Positions 51,838 through 60,820 of a stretch of DNA of 64,000 nucleotides are shown one piece after another (the first letter of the stretch is position 1; the number at the start of each line of letters is the position of its first letter). The translations under genes and the position numbers were made by a program. Origin of the DNA: Allohahella marinimesophila. GTDB taxonomy: Bacteria; Pseudomonadota; Gammaproteobacteria; Pseudomonadales; Oleiphilaceae. The notes below the pieces were generated by a model, which saw only the letters and a list, made by a program, of their open reading frames with translations, did no database searches and was not told the DNA's origin. Location of the stretch: positions 50,179-114,178 of the forward strand of contig NZ_BAABBO010000002.1 in assembly GCF_039538005.1 (NCBI RefSeq), in the 5' to 3' direction.

Positions 51838-54132
51838 ATGCGAACGCCCAACAAGCCTGAAAATGAACTTCAGCGACTCGCAGCGTTGCGGGCTTCCGGT
51901 CTGCTTGATTCACCGGCAGAGGAGCGCTTTGATCGCCTGACGAGGCTTGCCAAACAGCTTTTCGGGGTTCAGAACGTTCTCATCTCGCTGGTAGATACCA
52001 ATCGCGCCTGGTCCAAGTCCAGACAGGGCCTCGATGTGTGCGAAACCAGTCGTGACATTGCCTTTTGTGGGCATGCCATCCTGTCGGACGATATTTTCGA
52101 AGTCGTCGATACGCTCGAGGATGAGCGATTCCTTGATAATCCCCTGGTCCTTGGTCCGCCATTCATTCGCTTTTATGCAGCGGCACCGATCACTTCGACT
52201 TCGGGCTTCAAGCTCGGAACATTCTGTCTATTCGATGCCAGTCCACGCCGGCTGACTGTCGAAGAGCGTTGGACCCTGCGTGACTTTGCAAACAGTGTCG
52301 AGGATGAGATAGCCATACCGGCCAGTGATGAAACGAAGCGGATACGTCGCGCGCCGGTAGATCGTCGTGCGGGCCTGACGGCACGATGGCGACAAGCCGA
52401 TGCTCAAAGCGAAAACGCCAGGGTGCAGACCATCCTTGACCAGATCGTTGACGGTATCCTCGTCGTCGACCCGGACGGCAACATCGAATCGTTGAACAGA
52501 AGCGCGGTTGAAATGTTTGGCTTCAAGCGTCATGAGCTGTTGGGCAGACACCTCAGCATGCTCATGCCGGAAGTTCCTTTTCATCCCCTCCCAGCCCCAG
52601 GACCATCAATCGCGGATAATTCGGGCGACAGCGCCTGGATCAGCAAGATTATCGGGTTTCGTCAGGAGACACTGGCATTGAAAAAGGACGAGGGCACGAT
52701 GAATGTCGAATTCGTGTTCTCTGATTTCCGCCGTGGTCATCGGCGTCAATTCCTGTGCATGATTCGTGATGTCACCGCGCGCAAGGAGCTGGAGCAACAG
52801 ATCAATTCGCTGGCCTTTTACGATGCCTTGACCAATATACCCAATCGCCGCCTGTTGCGGGATCGTCTCGCACATGCCATGCAGGCGAGCAAACGGCTCG
52901 AAAGCTATGGCGCATTGCTGTTCATTGATCTGGATCGGTTCAAGCAGCTCAACGATTCGGCGGGTCACTACGTTGGTGATATGCTGTTGCAGGAGGCGGC
53001 TACCCGCATTCGACATTGTGTTCGCGACAGCGACACGATCTCCCGTTGGGGTGGAGACGAGTTCGTGATCATTCTTGAAAACCTGGAGTCGAATCAGCGT
53101 TCAGCCGCTGCACTGACGAAACAGCTGGCGGAAAAGATCAGGCGGCAGCTGAACCTGCCATACAAGTTAGGCGATCAGGGTTCTATCCGCCATCAGTCAA
53201 GCGCGAGTGTCGGCGTCACGCTGTTCTTCGATGAAGACTGTTCAATAGATCAACTGCTGAAGCAGGCGGACATGTCCATGTACCAGGCCAAGGCGCTGGG
53301 CGGCAACACCACCGTATTTTTCGATCCCGCGATGGATGCCGCAGTGAAAGCGCGTGCAGACATGGAGGGGCAGTTGCGCCTGGCACTGCGTGATCACGAT
53401 TTCATGCTGCATTATCAGGTGCAGGTCGATGCCAACAACGTGCCTGATGGCGCTGAGGCACTCATCCGCTGGCGGCACCCAACAAATGGCCTGATGTTGC
53501 CGGCAGACTTTCTGCCAATTGCAGAGGAATGCCAGCTCGTCGTGCCAATCGGTCGCTGGGTGCTGAAGACCGCATGCGAGCAACTCGCCAAGTGGAGCGA
53601 GAGCCCTCATCTCTCTCATTTCACCATGACAGTCAATATTTCGGCTCTACAGTTTCAGCAGCCAGATTTTGTTGATACTGTCTTTGACATTCTTGACGAG
53701 ACAGGCGCCAGGCCCGACCGGCTGAAACTCGAACTGTCCGAGACGATGCTGCTGGCCAGGTGTGAGACTTCTCTCACGAAAATGCGCTCGCTCGAGGCCA
53801 GGGGCGTGATGTTCTCGCTGGATCATTTTGGCAAGGGTCAGTCTTCACTGGAATCCCTGAAGACCCTGCCGATCGAACAGCTCAAGATCGATCGAAGCTT
53901 TGTATGGGAGATGCGTGACAAGAGCAGCGATGTCACCATTCCCCGAACAATTATCGCACTTGGAAATAACATGGGTATCAGAGTCATAGCCGAGGGCGTC
54001 GAAAACGACTTTCACAGGGGACAGCTGCGAAGCATGGGCTGCAGTGGTTACCAGGGGTATCTTTACGGAAGGCCCCTCCCTGCAGGCGAATTCGAAAGCT
54101 CTTTGATCACAGAAGGCGAGCCGGCTCAGTGA
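51838..54132 (+). CDS. GAF-PAS-GGDEF-EAL c-di-GMP signalling protein
   Basis: 764 residues, paralogue of the broken gene at 40767. GAF ~15-150 and PAS ~200-310 are followed by GGDEF with intact motif at 405-409 and RxxD five residues earlier (RDSDTISRWGGDEF), and EAL at 540-542. In the EAL domain the metal loop is DHFGKGQSS instead of DDFGTGYSS, so the second Asp of the catalytic pair is missing. Phosphodiesterase activity is therefore doubtful, while cyclase activity looks possible. No membrane segment; GAF/PAS would sense a cytoplasmic signal. The stop overlaps the next gene (GTGA). A 13-G tract lies upstream. Confidence 0.92.
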   Translation: MRTPNKPENELQRLAALRASGLLDSPAEERFDRLTRLAKQLFGVQNVLISLVDTNRAWSKSRQGLDVCETSRDIAFCGHAILSDDIFEVVDTLEDERFLDNPLVLGPPFIRFYAAAPITSTSGFKLGTFCLFDASPRRLTVEERWTLRDFANSVEDEIAIPASDETKRIRRAPVDRRAGLTARWRQADAQSENARVQTILDQIVDGILVVDPDGNIESLNRSAVEMFGFKRHELLGRHLSMLMPEVPFHPLPAPGPSIADNSGDSAWISKIIGFRQETLALKKDEGTMNVEFVFSDFRRGHRRQFLCMIRDVTARKELEQQINSLAFYDALTNIPNRRLLRDRLAHAMQASKRLESYGALLFIDLDRFKQLNDSAGHYVGDMLLQEAATRIRHCVRDSDTISRWGGDEFVIILENLESNQRSAAALTKQLAEKIRRQLNLPYKLGDQGSIRHQSSASVGVTLFFDEDCSIDQLLKQADMSMYQAKALGGNTTVFFDPAMDAAVKARADMEGQLRLALRDHDFMLHYQVQVDANNVPDGAEALIRWRHPTNGLMLPADFLPIAEECQLVVPIGRWVLKTACEQLAKWSESPHLSHFTMTVNISALQFQQPDFVDTVFDILDETGARPDRLKLELSETMLLARCETSLTKMRSLEARGVMFSLDHFGKGQSSLESLKTLPIEQLKIDRSFVWEMRDKSSDVTIPRTIIALGNNMGIRVIAEGVENDFHRGQLRSMGCSGYQGYLYGRPLPAGEFESSLITEGEPAQ

Positions 54133-55301
54133 GAAGGCCTTGTTTACCAGTCATCTGCAGTTTCGCGGCATTGCTGTCTGCCTGTGAGTCAACGCCGGAC
54201 AGTCCATCAGCCGTCACCAGCAGTCCCGGATTCAGCCAGCAGTCACGCCAGGTCAATGTCCTCTTCGAAAGCTATTCGCAGGGCCTGCAACCCGGTTGTG
54301 CGGTAGCGGTGGTCGATGAAGGCAAGGTGGTTCACAAGGCCGCTTATGGTTATGCCAGCCTTGACCATGAGATTCCGCTCAGTACCGATTCGATGTTCCG
54401 TGTCGCATCGCTCTCGAAGCAGTTTACGGCGGCTGCACTCGCATTGGCAGCGAACGACGGACTAGTCGATCTTGATGCCCCGATAGGGCGCTACCTGCCC
54501 AATCTGCAGGCCCGCACACGGCAGATTCCACTGCGCTTCTTCATGACTCACACAGCAGGTTTCGCTGGCTTTGAAGAAAGCCTGCAACCCCATGTCAAAG
54601 GGCTCAACGGCAAACCCGTCACATTCGGCACGGGCGACTATCTTGCGCCGGACGAACTCTTCGAGTTGAGCAGGCAGACCGCACCGCTGTCCGATCCCGG
54701 TGAAAAATTCACCTATAGCAACATGAGCTATTACTGGCTGGGGCGAGTGATCGAGCGCGTCACCGATGAGTCGCTGAGACAGTATATTTCGCGGAAACTA
54801 CTGGTGCCGGCCGGCATGCGTCGCAGCTTCATCAGCGACAATGCAGACGAGGTGATTCCCGACCGGGCCACGGCCTATACCCCCTTGTCCGGGAGCCTTG
54901 GCAGCTATCAATTTGAAGTCAGCGAAACCAACCTCGACTGGGTCGGCGCGAATGCCCTGGTCACTTCGATCAATGAATTCCTGCTTTGGGATGAGCAGTT
55001 CCGCACGCCGACGCTGGGACGCACACCTGAAGCCTTTCGAGCACAGCTGGTGTCACGGCAGGGCGATCTCGACAAGGATGATCCTGACAGTGCTGGCTAC
55101 GCCTTCGGGCTCTACGTCAAGGATAGGGACAGCTATGGCCGAAGTGTCTATCACAGAGGGTCCTGGGCGGCCTATCGCTCCATCTACAAGCGCTATCTGG
55201 ACCGTGATTTTGCCTATTTCATTTTCTGCAACCGATCCGATGTCGACCGGGAGCAGATCAGTCAGGCTATCGAGGATATCTACCTGAAGACCCGCTCCTG
55301 A
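54129..55301 (+). CDS. Beta-lactamase-family serine hydrolase lipoprotein
   Basis: 390 residues from GTG 54129, overlapping the previous stop (GTGA). The leader CSFAALLSAC is a lipobox. The class C/serine-hydrolase motifs are SLSK (Ser-x-x-Lys, RVASLSKQFTAAALAL), YSN (FTYSNMSYYWLG) and HRG (VYHRGSWAAY). Such proteins are esterases, peptidases or penicillin-binding-like enzymes; a true beta-lactamase is less likely. It probably acts in the periplasm on cell wall or small esters. Coupling to the c-di-GMP gene is notable. Confidence 0.86.
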   Translation: MRRPCLPVICSFAALLSACESTPDSPSAVTSSPGFSQQSRQVNVLFESYSQGLQPGCAVAVVDEGKVVHKAAYGYASLDHEIPLSTDSMFRVASLSKQFTAAALALAANDGLVDLDAPIGRYLPNLQARTRQIPLRFFMTHTAGFAGFEESLQPHVKGLNGKPVTFGTGDYLAPDELFELSRQTAPLSDPGEKFTYSNMSYYWLGRVIERVTDESLRQYISRKLLVPAGMRRSFISDNADEVIPDRATAYTPLSGSLGSYQFEVSETNLDWVGANALVTSINEFLLWDEQFRTPTLGRTPEAFRAQLVSRQGDLDKDDPDSAGYAFGLYVKDRDSYGRSVYHRGSWAAYRSIYKRYLDRDFAYFIFCNRSDVDREQISQAIEDIYLKTRS

Positions 55302-56323
55302 TCGCCATCGCTCATTCGGCAGGCCAGTAACTGAGACTCAAGATCATCGAGCCCGGTTGTATCAGCCTCACAGATCAGCTCCATGCGGCTGTCCATCGCC
55401 TCGTCGAGTGCAAACCGTGAGAGGCCATCTCCGGCGAAATTGTAGGCGAATATACCTTCTTCGGTGATGAACACCCCTTTGAAGCGAACATGATCGAGCC
55501 CTGACAGCAGCACCAGCAGCGCATCCTGATCGAACACGGTCTCCGGCCCGAATATCCAGCCGAGGCTTCTGTAGCCATCGCGGGCGTTATCGTAGCGGAC
55601 ATAGTCTGTGCCTGCCGGTACAGGCTGACTCGATCCAATGACCTCAGGTGAGGTATGTTGGTGTGACCCGGATGTGCTGCCCCCCTGCCCGCTTTCCCGA
55701 TGCGGTCGGTCCAGCCAGGCAAGCTCCAGTTGGCCCTGACTGATCATATGGACCGTGCCAGCCCCTTCGACTTTTTCGTCGAGATAGTGTTGCAACGCGG
55801 TCACGTCATCAAGGCCGGCGAGATCCGCCTTGCTGGCGACCACCATGTCGGCGACCTCGATCTGCTGGTTGAACGTGGCGTTGCCCGTGTAGCGGGCGTC
55901 ATGAATGGTTCTGGCGTCTACCAGGGTGATGACGGCGCGAAGTGACAGCACATCACGGTAATGTGGGCCGGTGATCACCTCGAGAATCTCGGCCGGATGA
56001 CCCAGGCCGGTAGGCTCGATCAACAGGCGATCCGGACGTGCTTTCTGAATCAGCTGATTCAGCGCAACCTGCATTGGCAAGCCATTTGTGCAGCACATAC
56101 AGCCACCCGGCACTTCGCGGATGAAGATTTCGTCCGTGGAGCCGCTGCCGGTAGCCGATTGAAACAGCCCACCATCGATGCCGACCTGCCCAAACTCATT
56201 GACGAGCACCGCCCAACGTTCCCCTTCAGGACGATGCTTCAGCAGATGAAGAATCGCAGTGGTCTTCCCCACGCCGAGAAAGCCGGTCACGACATTGGTC
56301 GGAATAGCACGAAGACCGGTCAC
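55280..56323 (-). CDS. CobW/COG0523 GTPase, zinc-related (gene 1)
   Basis: 347 residues from a GTG start at 56323 that overlaps the Zur stop (GTGA). Walker A is GFLGVGKTT, the metal motif is GGCMCC, the EPTGLGHP switch follows and SKADL is the base-recognition motif. A His-containing variable segment (around SGSHQHTSPEV) precedes the C-terminal domain. COG0523 GTPases transfer metal to client proteins under zinc limitation. Cotranscription with zur places it in that group. It converges with the serine hydrolase gene by a 22-base overlap of the 3' ends. Confidence 0.9.
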   Translation of the reverse strand: MTGLRAIPTNVVTGFLGVGKTTAILHLLKHRPEGERWAVLVNEFGQVGIDGGLFQSATGSGSTDEIFIREVPGGCMCCTNGLPMQVALNQLIQKARPDRLLIEPTGLGHPAEILEVITGPHYRDVLSLRAVITLVDARTIHDARYTGNATFNQQIEVADMVVASKADLAGLDDVTALQHYLDEKVEGAGTVHMISQGQLELAWLDRPHRESGQGGSTSGSHQHTSPEVIGSSQPVPAGTDYVRYDNARDGYRSLGWIFGPETVFDQDALLVLLSGLDHVRFKGVFITEEGIFAYNFAGDGLSRFALDEAMDSRMELICEADTTGLDDLESQLLACRMSDGDQERVFR

Positions 56324-56817
56324 GTGCTCTCAACCGCCTGCTGGCAATCACTGCAACGCCCATGCAGCTCCATCTGCTGACTTGTGAGCATGAATCCTGA
56401 GTTGGAGACGCTGTCCTGCAAGGACTCTATGATGTCCTTGCGCACACCGATCTCCCGAACGGTCTCGCACTGGTCACAAATCAGAAACTGCGGTATTTCA
56501 TGGTTATGATCGCAGCTGATATGGGCACAGGCGACATACTTGTTGACCGAGGCCAGCTTGTGCACCAGATTTTCGTGGGCAAGCACTTCGAGCATCCGGT
56601 ACACCGACATCACGGGGATGGAATCCTGAAACTCGGCCCTGTATTCATCGACGATGTCATAGGCTGACAGCGCAGTATCTGACGCGAGGAGCGTCTTGAG
56701 CACATTCTTGCGTTTCTCTGTCAGACGAATGCCCGCCTTGCTGCAGGAGGCTTCGGCCGAGTCGATGGCTTTGGCAATACTCAGCCCTATTATCTTACCG
56801 TGTTCCGCATGCTTCAT
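56320..56817 (-). CDS. zur: Zinc uptake regulator Zur (Fur family)
   Basis: 165 residues from ATG 56817, which overlaps the permease TGA (ATGA). It has a winged helix at ~20-95 (RLTEKRKNVLKTLLASDTALSAYD) and a dimerisation/zinc domain. Structural CxxC pairs are FLICDQC and GRCSDC; His-rich sensing residues lie in HISCDHNHEIP. These match Zur rather than Fur. Zinc-loaded Zur represses zinc-uptake genes; several Zur-like boxes lie in this island. Confidence 0.92.
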   Translation of the reverse strand: MKHAEHGKIIGLSIAKAIDSAEASCSKAGIRLTEKRKNVLKTLLASDTALSAYDIVDEYRAEFQDSIPVMSVYRMLEVLAHENLVHKLASVNKYVACAHISCDHNHEIPQFLICDQCETVREIGVRKDIIESLQDSVSNSGFMLTSQQMELHGRCSDCQQAVEST

Positions 56818-58076
56818 GTTTTTACCACCAGTCCCTGATTGAGAGACGCTCTGTAGGCGCTCAGGCCCGGGATCAACGCCAGTACAGCCGTGGCTGCGAA
56901 CATGATACCGATGATGATCAGTACCCTCGCCGACATGAAATCCAGATCGATGAACAGACCATAGCGCTCGCTGAACAGATCCTGTGCCGATATCAGGGTC
57001 AGCCATAGGGCGGCTATCGCGCCGGCGATTCCCGCAGCGGTCAGCATCAAGGCCTCTAACTCGATCAACAGGAAGACGAATGAGGGATGAGCGCCGACAG
57101 CACGAATGACTGCCAGCTCCCGCTGTCGCTCCCGCATGGATGCCAGCAGCATCGTACTCATGCCGAGCAGTGAAGCCACCAGCACCAGCCCTGAGATGAC
57201 CATGAGAATGTTTTCGAGTGCCCCCATCATCTGCCAGAGTTCCGATAGCGCCACACCTGGCAGGATCGCCAGCAGGGGCTCCTGACGGTACTCGTTGACC
57301 TCGCGCTGAAAACGGAAGGTCGCGATCTTGGACTTCAGGCCCACCATGAACGCAGTAATGGCCTCGGGGGTCAGATCACGCTCGACCACCTGCTCTGCCG
57401 AAATACCCGGCCCCGGCATTTTCACACCGTTCTGCCAGTCGATATGTATGGCCTCGATCCCGTCGAGACTCACATGCACGGTCTGGTCGACTGGCGTACC
57501 AGTGGGCTGAAGGATACCAATGACCTCGAAGGGTTTATCAGTGTGATTGCTGAAGCTGACCTTGCCGGTGCCATGAGACAGGACGATGGGGTCCCCCACT
57601 TCATAGCTGAGCTTGTTCGCCACCTCTGCACCGAGCACGGCGCCGAATACGCCCATCTCGGAACTGCCCTCCGCCAGTTCGAGCGCTTGCTGCCGCCCGA
57701 AGCGGAAGTGCTCGTAATAATCCTGCGATGTGCCCAGCACCCGATAACCCCTGTGCGAATCACCGAGGGACAGTGGTATCGTCCAGGCGACGTCGGATCT
57801 TGCAGCCAGATCCTGATACGACTGCCAGGAAATATTGTTGGTGGCATTGCCGATGCGGAATACCGAATACAGCAGCAGATTGAGCTGTCCCGTCCGTGCA
57901 CCGACGATCAGATCCGTACCTGATACCGTACGGCTGAAGCTGGACTTGGCCTCCTGGCGAATGTGCTCTACACCGAAGATGACGAAGCCACTGACCATGA
58001 TGGACAGCACCGTGAGGATGGCGGTCGCTTTCCGGTTCAGCAGGCTCCTGAGTGCGACTTTAAGCAGCATGAACAT
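56814..58076 (-). CDS. ABC transporter permease, MacB/FtsX type
   Basis: 420 residues. One N-terminal membrane helix (AILTVLSIMVSGFVIFGV) precedes a large periplasmic MacB-like domain (~45-270), followed by three C-terminal helices with the FtsX signature RERQRELAVIRAVGAHP. It overlaps the ATPase gene by 17 bases. Its location with zur and near a ZrgA-like gene matches the ABC parts of the Vibrio Zrg-type zinc system. MacB-fold proteins usually drive export or mechanotransmission, so how it aids zinc uptake is unknown. A start six bases later (ATG 58070) is possible. Confidence 0.88.
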   Translation of the reverse strand: MFMLLKVALRSLLNRKATAILTVLSIMVSGFVIFGVEHIRQEAKSSFSRTVSGTDLIVGARTGQLNLLLYSVFRIGNATNNISWQSYQDLAARSDVAWTIPLSLGDSHRGYRVLGTSQDYYEHFRFGRQQALELAEGSSEMGVFGAVLGAEVANKLSYEVGDPIVLSHGTGKVSFSNHTDKPFEVIGILQPTGTPVDQTVHVSLDGIEAIHIDWQNGVKMPGPGISAEQVVERDLTPEAITAFMVGLKSKIATFRFQREVNEYRQEPLLAILPGVALSELWQMMGALENILMVISGLVLVASLLGMSTMLLASMRERQRELAVIRAVGAHPSFVFLLIELEALMLTAAGIAGAIAALWLTLISAQDLFSERYGLFIDLDFMSARVLIIIGIMFAATAVLALIPGLSAYRASLNQGLVVKT

Positions 58077-58764
58077 GGGCCTTCTGATTCAGTGTCTGAA
58101 GATCGACTGATGTGGAGAAGTGAGAGGCGAGCGAGCGGTCATGGCTGACGAAAATCAGCGCGCGCTTGCCATCGCCTACGCACTCCAGCAGCAGGTCGAT
58201 GAACTGGTCACGCGCATCGCTGTCGAGGGCAGAGGTGGGCTCATCTGCGATTACCAGCTCAGGATCGTTGATGAGCGCCCGCACGATGGCCACACGCTGT
58301 TGCTGGCCGACACTGAGCGCGTCGGCACGTTGATGCAGCAGACTCTTGTCAAGCGACAGTCTCGCGAGCAGGGCTTCAGCCCTTGCCTGGACATCGGCCG
58401 AACTACGCCGCCCCTCTGGCGTCTTGCGACTGCCGAAATGAGCGGCCAACAGAATGTTGTCGAGCACGCTCAGGTAGGGCACAAGATTGAATTGCTGAAA
58501 GACGACCCCGATATGCCGCGCACGAAACTCATCGCGCTTTCGTGCTGACAAGGCGCTGAAGGGGCTGCCCAGCAGCTCGACCGTTCCGCTCAGCGGCTTG
58601 AGGATACCCGCGAGGATATTCAATAGCGTCGACTTGCCGGAGCCAGACGGCCCGTACAGGAAGACGTGCTCCCCCTCTTCAACGTGCCATGCAGGTATAC
58701 TGAGCACACTCTGCGCTTCCGAGCCGGTATACGAAAAAGTAAGGTTGGAGATATCGATAGCCAA
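58060..58764 (-). CDS. ABC transporter ATP-binding protein, LolD/MacB type
   Basis: 234 residues. Walker A is GPSGSGKST, the Q-loop is VVFQQFNLVPYL and the signature is LSVGQQQR. Walker B is LVIADEPTSALD and the H-loop is FVSHDRS. It forms a transporter with the overlapping permease. First gene of the operon ATPase-permease-zur-cobW, divergent from the DUF3299 gene across a 51-base gap that holds a Zur-like box. Confidence 0.93.
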   Translation of the reverse strand: MAIDISNLTFSYTGSEAQSVLSIPAWHVEEGEHVFLYGPSGSGKSTLLNILAGILKPLSGTVELLGSPFSALSARKRDEFRARHIGVVFQQFNLVPYLSVLDNILLAAHFGSRKTPEGRRSSADVQARAEALLARLSLDKSLLHQRADALSVGQQQRVAIVRALINDPELVIADEPTSALDSDARDQFIDLLLECVGDGKRALIFVSHDRSLASHFSTSVDLQTLNQKAHVHAA

Positions 58765-58784
58765 GCCTGTAGCCCTCGCCTAGA

Positions 58785-58801
58785 ATGTTGCAATATATCA
58801 T
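58785..58801. promoter_or_regulatory. Zur-like box between ABC ATPase and DUF3299 genes
   Basis: ATGTTGCAATATATCAT lines up with the gammaproteobacterial Zur core ATGTTATAATATAACAT at 13 of 17 positions. It lies in the only shared promoter region of the divergent zinc genes. Moderate match. Confidence 0.45.
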
Positions 58802-58815
58802 AAGCTGTTAATCGC

Positions 58816-59499
58816 ATGGATTCATACATGATGAACGTAAAAAAATACAGTCTGCCTACGCTGCTTTTCCTGCTCGTACTCGGCCTGGTCCAGGTCAGCC
58901 CCGGTTTGATGGGCGAAGCCGTCGCCAAGGATGAATCCGAATTCAGGATGATCGAGTGGATAGATCTCATTCCTGAAGATGACCTCGAAGCGCTGATGAA
59001 CCCGCCTGAATGGATTATGAATATCCCAGACGGTTCCGAGGCCGACAACATGGACCTGCTGGATCAACCGCAGTCCAGCGCGATTGGCGAAGACGATACG
59101 AAGGACAAGGCCAAGCAGACTGAGGAAGAGAAGAAGGCAGAGCGCTATCAGGCTGCGCTCAAATCATCCAAGTTCAAGGCAGAGTTTGATGGCGCAAAGG
59201 TGAAGGTGCCTGGTTTTATCGTGCCCATCGAATCGAAGGATGATCAGACGGTGACGACCTTCTTCCTGGTCCCCTACTTTGGCGCCTGCATCCACACGCC
59301 ACCACCACCGCCAAACCAGATCATCTACGCCACGTTTCCGAAGGGCTTCAAACTGGAGTCGCTCTACGACGCGTTCTGGCTTGAGGGCACCATGGAAACT
59401 TCGCTGGTGACCAATGACATCGCAACGTCGACCTACACGATCAAGGTCGAGAACATCATTCCCTACACTGAAGAGCCGATCGAAGAACCGGCTGAGTAA
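58816..59499 (+). CDS. DUF3299 family exported protein of the zinc island
   Basis: 227 residues. It has an N-terminal signal or anchor (LPTLLFLLVLGLVQVSPG), a short acidic region with DDTKDKAKQTEEEKKAE, then the DUF3299 core: VPGFIVPIESKDD, TTFFLVPYFGACIHTPPPPPNQ and VENIIPYTEE at the end. In vibrios and other gammaproteobacteria the family accompanies MacB-type ABC genes and ZrgA. Alternative ATGs at 58828 and 58831 are possible. It ends at a strong hairpin. Confidence 0.88.
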   Translation: MDSYMMNVKKYSLPTLLFLLVLGLVQVSPGLMGEAVAKDESEFRMIEWIDLIPEDDLEALMNPPEWIMNIPDGSEADNMDLLDQPQSSAIGEDDTKDKAKQTEEEKKAERYQAALKSSKFKAEFDGAKVKVPGFIVPIESKDDQTVTTFFLVPYFGACIHTPPPPPNQIIYATFPKGFKLESLYDAFWLEGTMETSLVTNDIATSTYTIKVENIIPYTEEPIEEPAE

Positions 59500-59505
59500 T
59501 TGAGC

Positions 59506-59539
59506 GTGACCTGAAGGTCTTCACGACCTTTCAGGTCAC
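59506..59539. terminator. Bidirectional terminator hairpin
   Basis: GTGACCTGAAGGTC pairs with GACCTTTCAGGTCAC (one bulged T) around a 5-base loop, in the 51-base gap between the convergent DUF3299 and zrgA genes. Downstream is GCCAGCTTTT on the plus strand. Strong stem, reasonable terminator. Confidence 0.75.
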
Positions 59540-59550
59540 TGCCAGCTTTT

Positions 59551-60225
59551 CTATCTCAGGGAAATTTCGGTCGACCCAGCCTTCAGGGTCTGGCTGCCCT
59601 GGCGACCATCGATGACCCACTGAACCTGAACCTCCTCAAAGTTGGGGAAGGTCTCGAACACCTGTACTGTCAGCGATTTGAGCTGCTCTGGCTTGGCACA
59701 CTTGAGTGTGTAGGTCGCCTCGATATCGGAATGAGTGTCCTTGTGCTCACCCTCATGATGATCGTCATGCTTTTCATCATGGTCATCATGGTGAGACTTG
59801 TCTTTCTTCTCGGCAGCCTTATGGTCGCTGTCGAGCAGACCATGCTGCTTTTCCTGATCCGCGTCGTCGAACTGAGGCATCCTGACGTCGGCAGAACTGA
59901 TCAGGCAATCTCCACCTTCCAGGCTGATCACACCATCAGGATGCTGCAGCCGCTTCCACATATCGGCAGCCACTGCCTTTTGCTCCGGCGTGTTGGCCGA
60001 ATGCTCGAATCCTAGAATGTTCATCGCAGGCGAATCGAGCTCGACAATCAATTGCTGCTCCTCGAGCGCAATCGTCATATTGGCCGCGCCATGTTCATGG
60101 GCCCCATGCTCACGATGTTCATCGTCATGGTGCTTCGACTCAGCGGTCGCGGGCGTAGCCAGGAACAGGCTGCCGGATGCCATGGCGACTGCAACAGCCA
60201 GCCTCATTTGCTTCTGTTTGAACAT
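59551..60225 (-). CDS. zrgA: ZrgA-like zinc-uptake periplasmic protein (DUF2796)
   Basis: 224 residues from ATG 60225 (AGGAGA upstream). The signal peptide ends at TATAES. Two His/Asp-rich stretches (HDDEHREHGAHEHG near the mature N-terminus and SHHDDHDEKHDDHHEGEH near residue 150) are likely zinc-binding. The DUF2796 core is IVELDSPAMNILGFEHSAN and CLISSADV. Known ZrgA aids zinc acquisition in Vibrio. Its promoter has a Zur-like palindrome. Confidence 0.92.
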   Translation of the reverse strand: MFKQKQMRLAVAVAMASGSLFLATPATAESKHHDDEHREHGAHEHGAANMTIALEEQQLIVELDSPAMNILGFEHSANTPEQKAVAADMWKRLQHPDGVISLEGGDCLISSADVRMPQFDDADQEKQHGLLDSDHKAAEKKDKSHHDDHDEKHDDHHEGEHKDTHSDIEATYTLKCAKPEQLKSLTVQVFETFPNFEEVQVQWVIDGRQGSQTLKAGSTEISLR

Positions 60226-60264
60226 ATCTGTCTCCTGAATAAGCAAAAACGCTAGAGCACACCA

Positions 60265-60284
60265 ATGTTATAAAGCATCATAAC
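60265..60284. promoter_or_regulatory. Zur-like palindrome upstream of zrgA
   Basis: Left half ATGTTATAA is a perfect Zur half-site; GTTATAAAGCATCATAAC forms inverted repeats GTTAT and ATAAC with an 8-base centre. It is 40 bases upstream of the zrgA ATG. The spacing is longer than the usual box, so it may be two overlapping half-sites. Confidence 0.5.
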
Positions 60285-60317
60285 ACTAGTTTGAGTAATC
60301 TGCGCCACCAGACGCCT

Positions 60318-60668
60318 TCACCGTATCGGCCCTCTGAAGATAAAAAAGGCGCCGGCACAAATGAGTGAAAAACCTATCAGATGATTGACCGTAAACTTTT
60401 CACCCAGATAGAACAGGGAGAAAACGGCAAACACGGCCAGAGTGATGACCTCCTGAATGGTTTTCAGCTCGGCAGCGGTATAGAAGCCATAACCGATCCG
60501 GTTGGCGGGTACCGCCAGACAATATTCGAAGAATGCGATGCCCCAGCTGGCAAGCACCACGATCCAGAGGGCCTTGTGACCGAATTTCAGATGACCGTAC
60601 CAGGCGAAGGTCATGAAGACGTTGGAGAGTATCAGCAGAACGATTGGCGCTATGGCTGAGTAGGTCAT
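60318..60668 (-). CDS. DMT-family small membrane protein (DUF486)
   Basis: 116 residues with four hydrophobic segments, the length of DUF486. FMTFAWYGHLKF, FFEYCLAVPANRIGY and TIQEVITLAVFAVFSLFYLGE are family hallmarks. Function unknown, perhaps a small-molecule transporter. It is divergent from the CobW gene at 60821, and the shared gap holds the best Zur box, so zinc control is possible. Confidence 0.9.
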   Translation of the reverse strand: MTYSAIAPIVLLILSNVFMTFAWYGHLKFGHKALWIVVLASWGIAFFEYCLAVPANRIGYGFYTAAELKTIQEVITLAVFAVFSLFYLGEKFTVNHLIGFSLICAGAFFIFRGPIR

Positions 60669-60773
60669 GGTGGCTCTGTGGTGGGGTGAAGAACTGAATA
60701 TTCCATCTTTGCACCGGGAGAGGCAACCAGTGCCGCCAGGTTCAATCGAAACAGCATGTATTGCGCTTACGAA

Positions 60774-60790
60774 ATGTTATGTTGTAACAT
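60774..60790. promoter_or_regulatory. Strong Zur box between DUF486 and CobW genes
   Basis: ATGTTATGTTGTAACAT is a near-perfect palindrome matching the Zur core ATGTTAT-N3-ATAACAT with few differences. It lies 31 bases before the CobW ATG, a position that would block the promoter when zinc is replete. Confidence 0.75.
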
Positions 60791-60820
60791 AGTTAAATCG
60801 CACTCTCGGACCAGCACACC

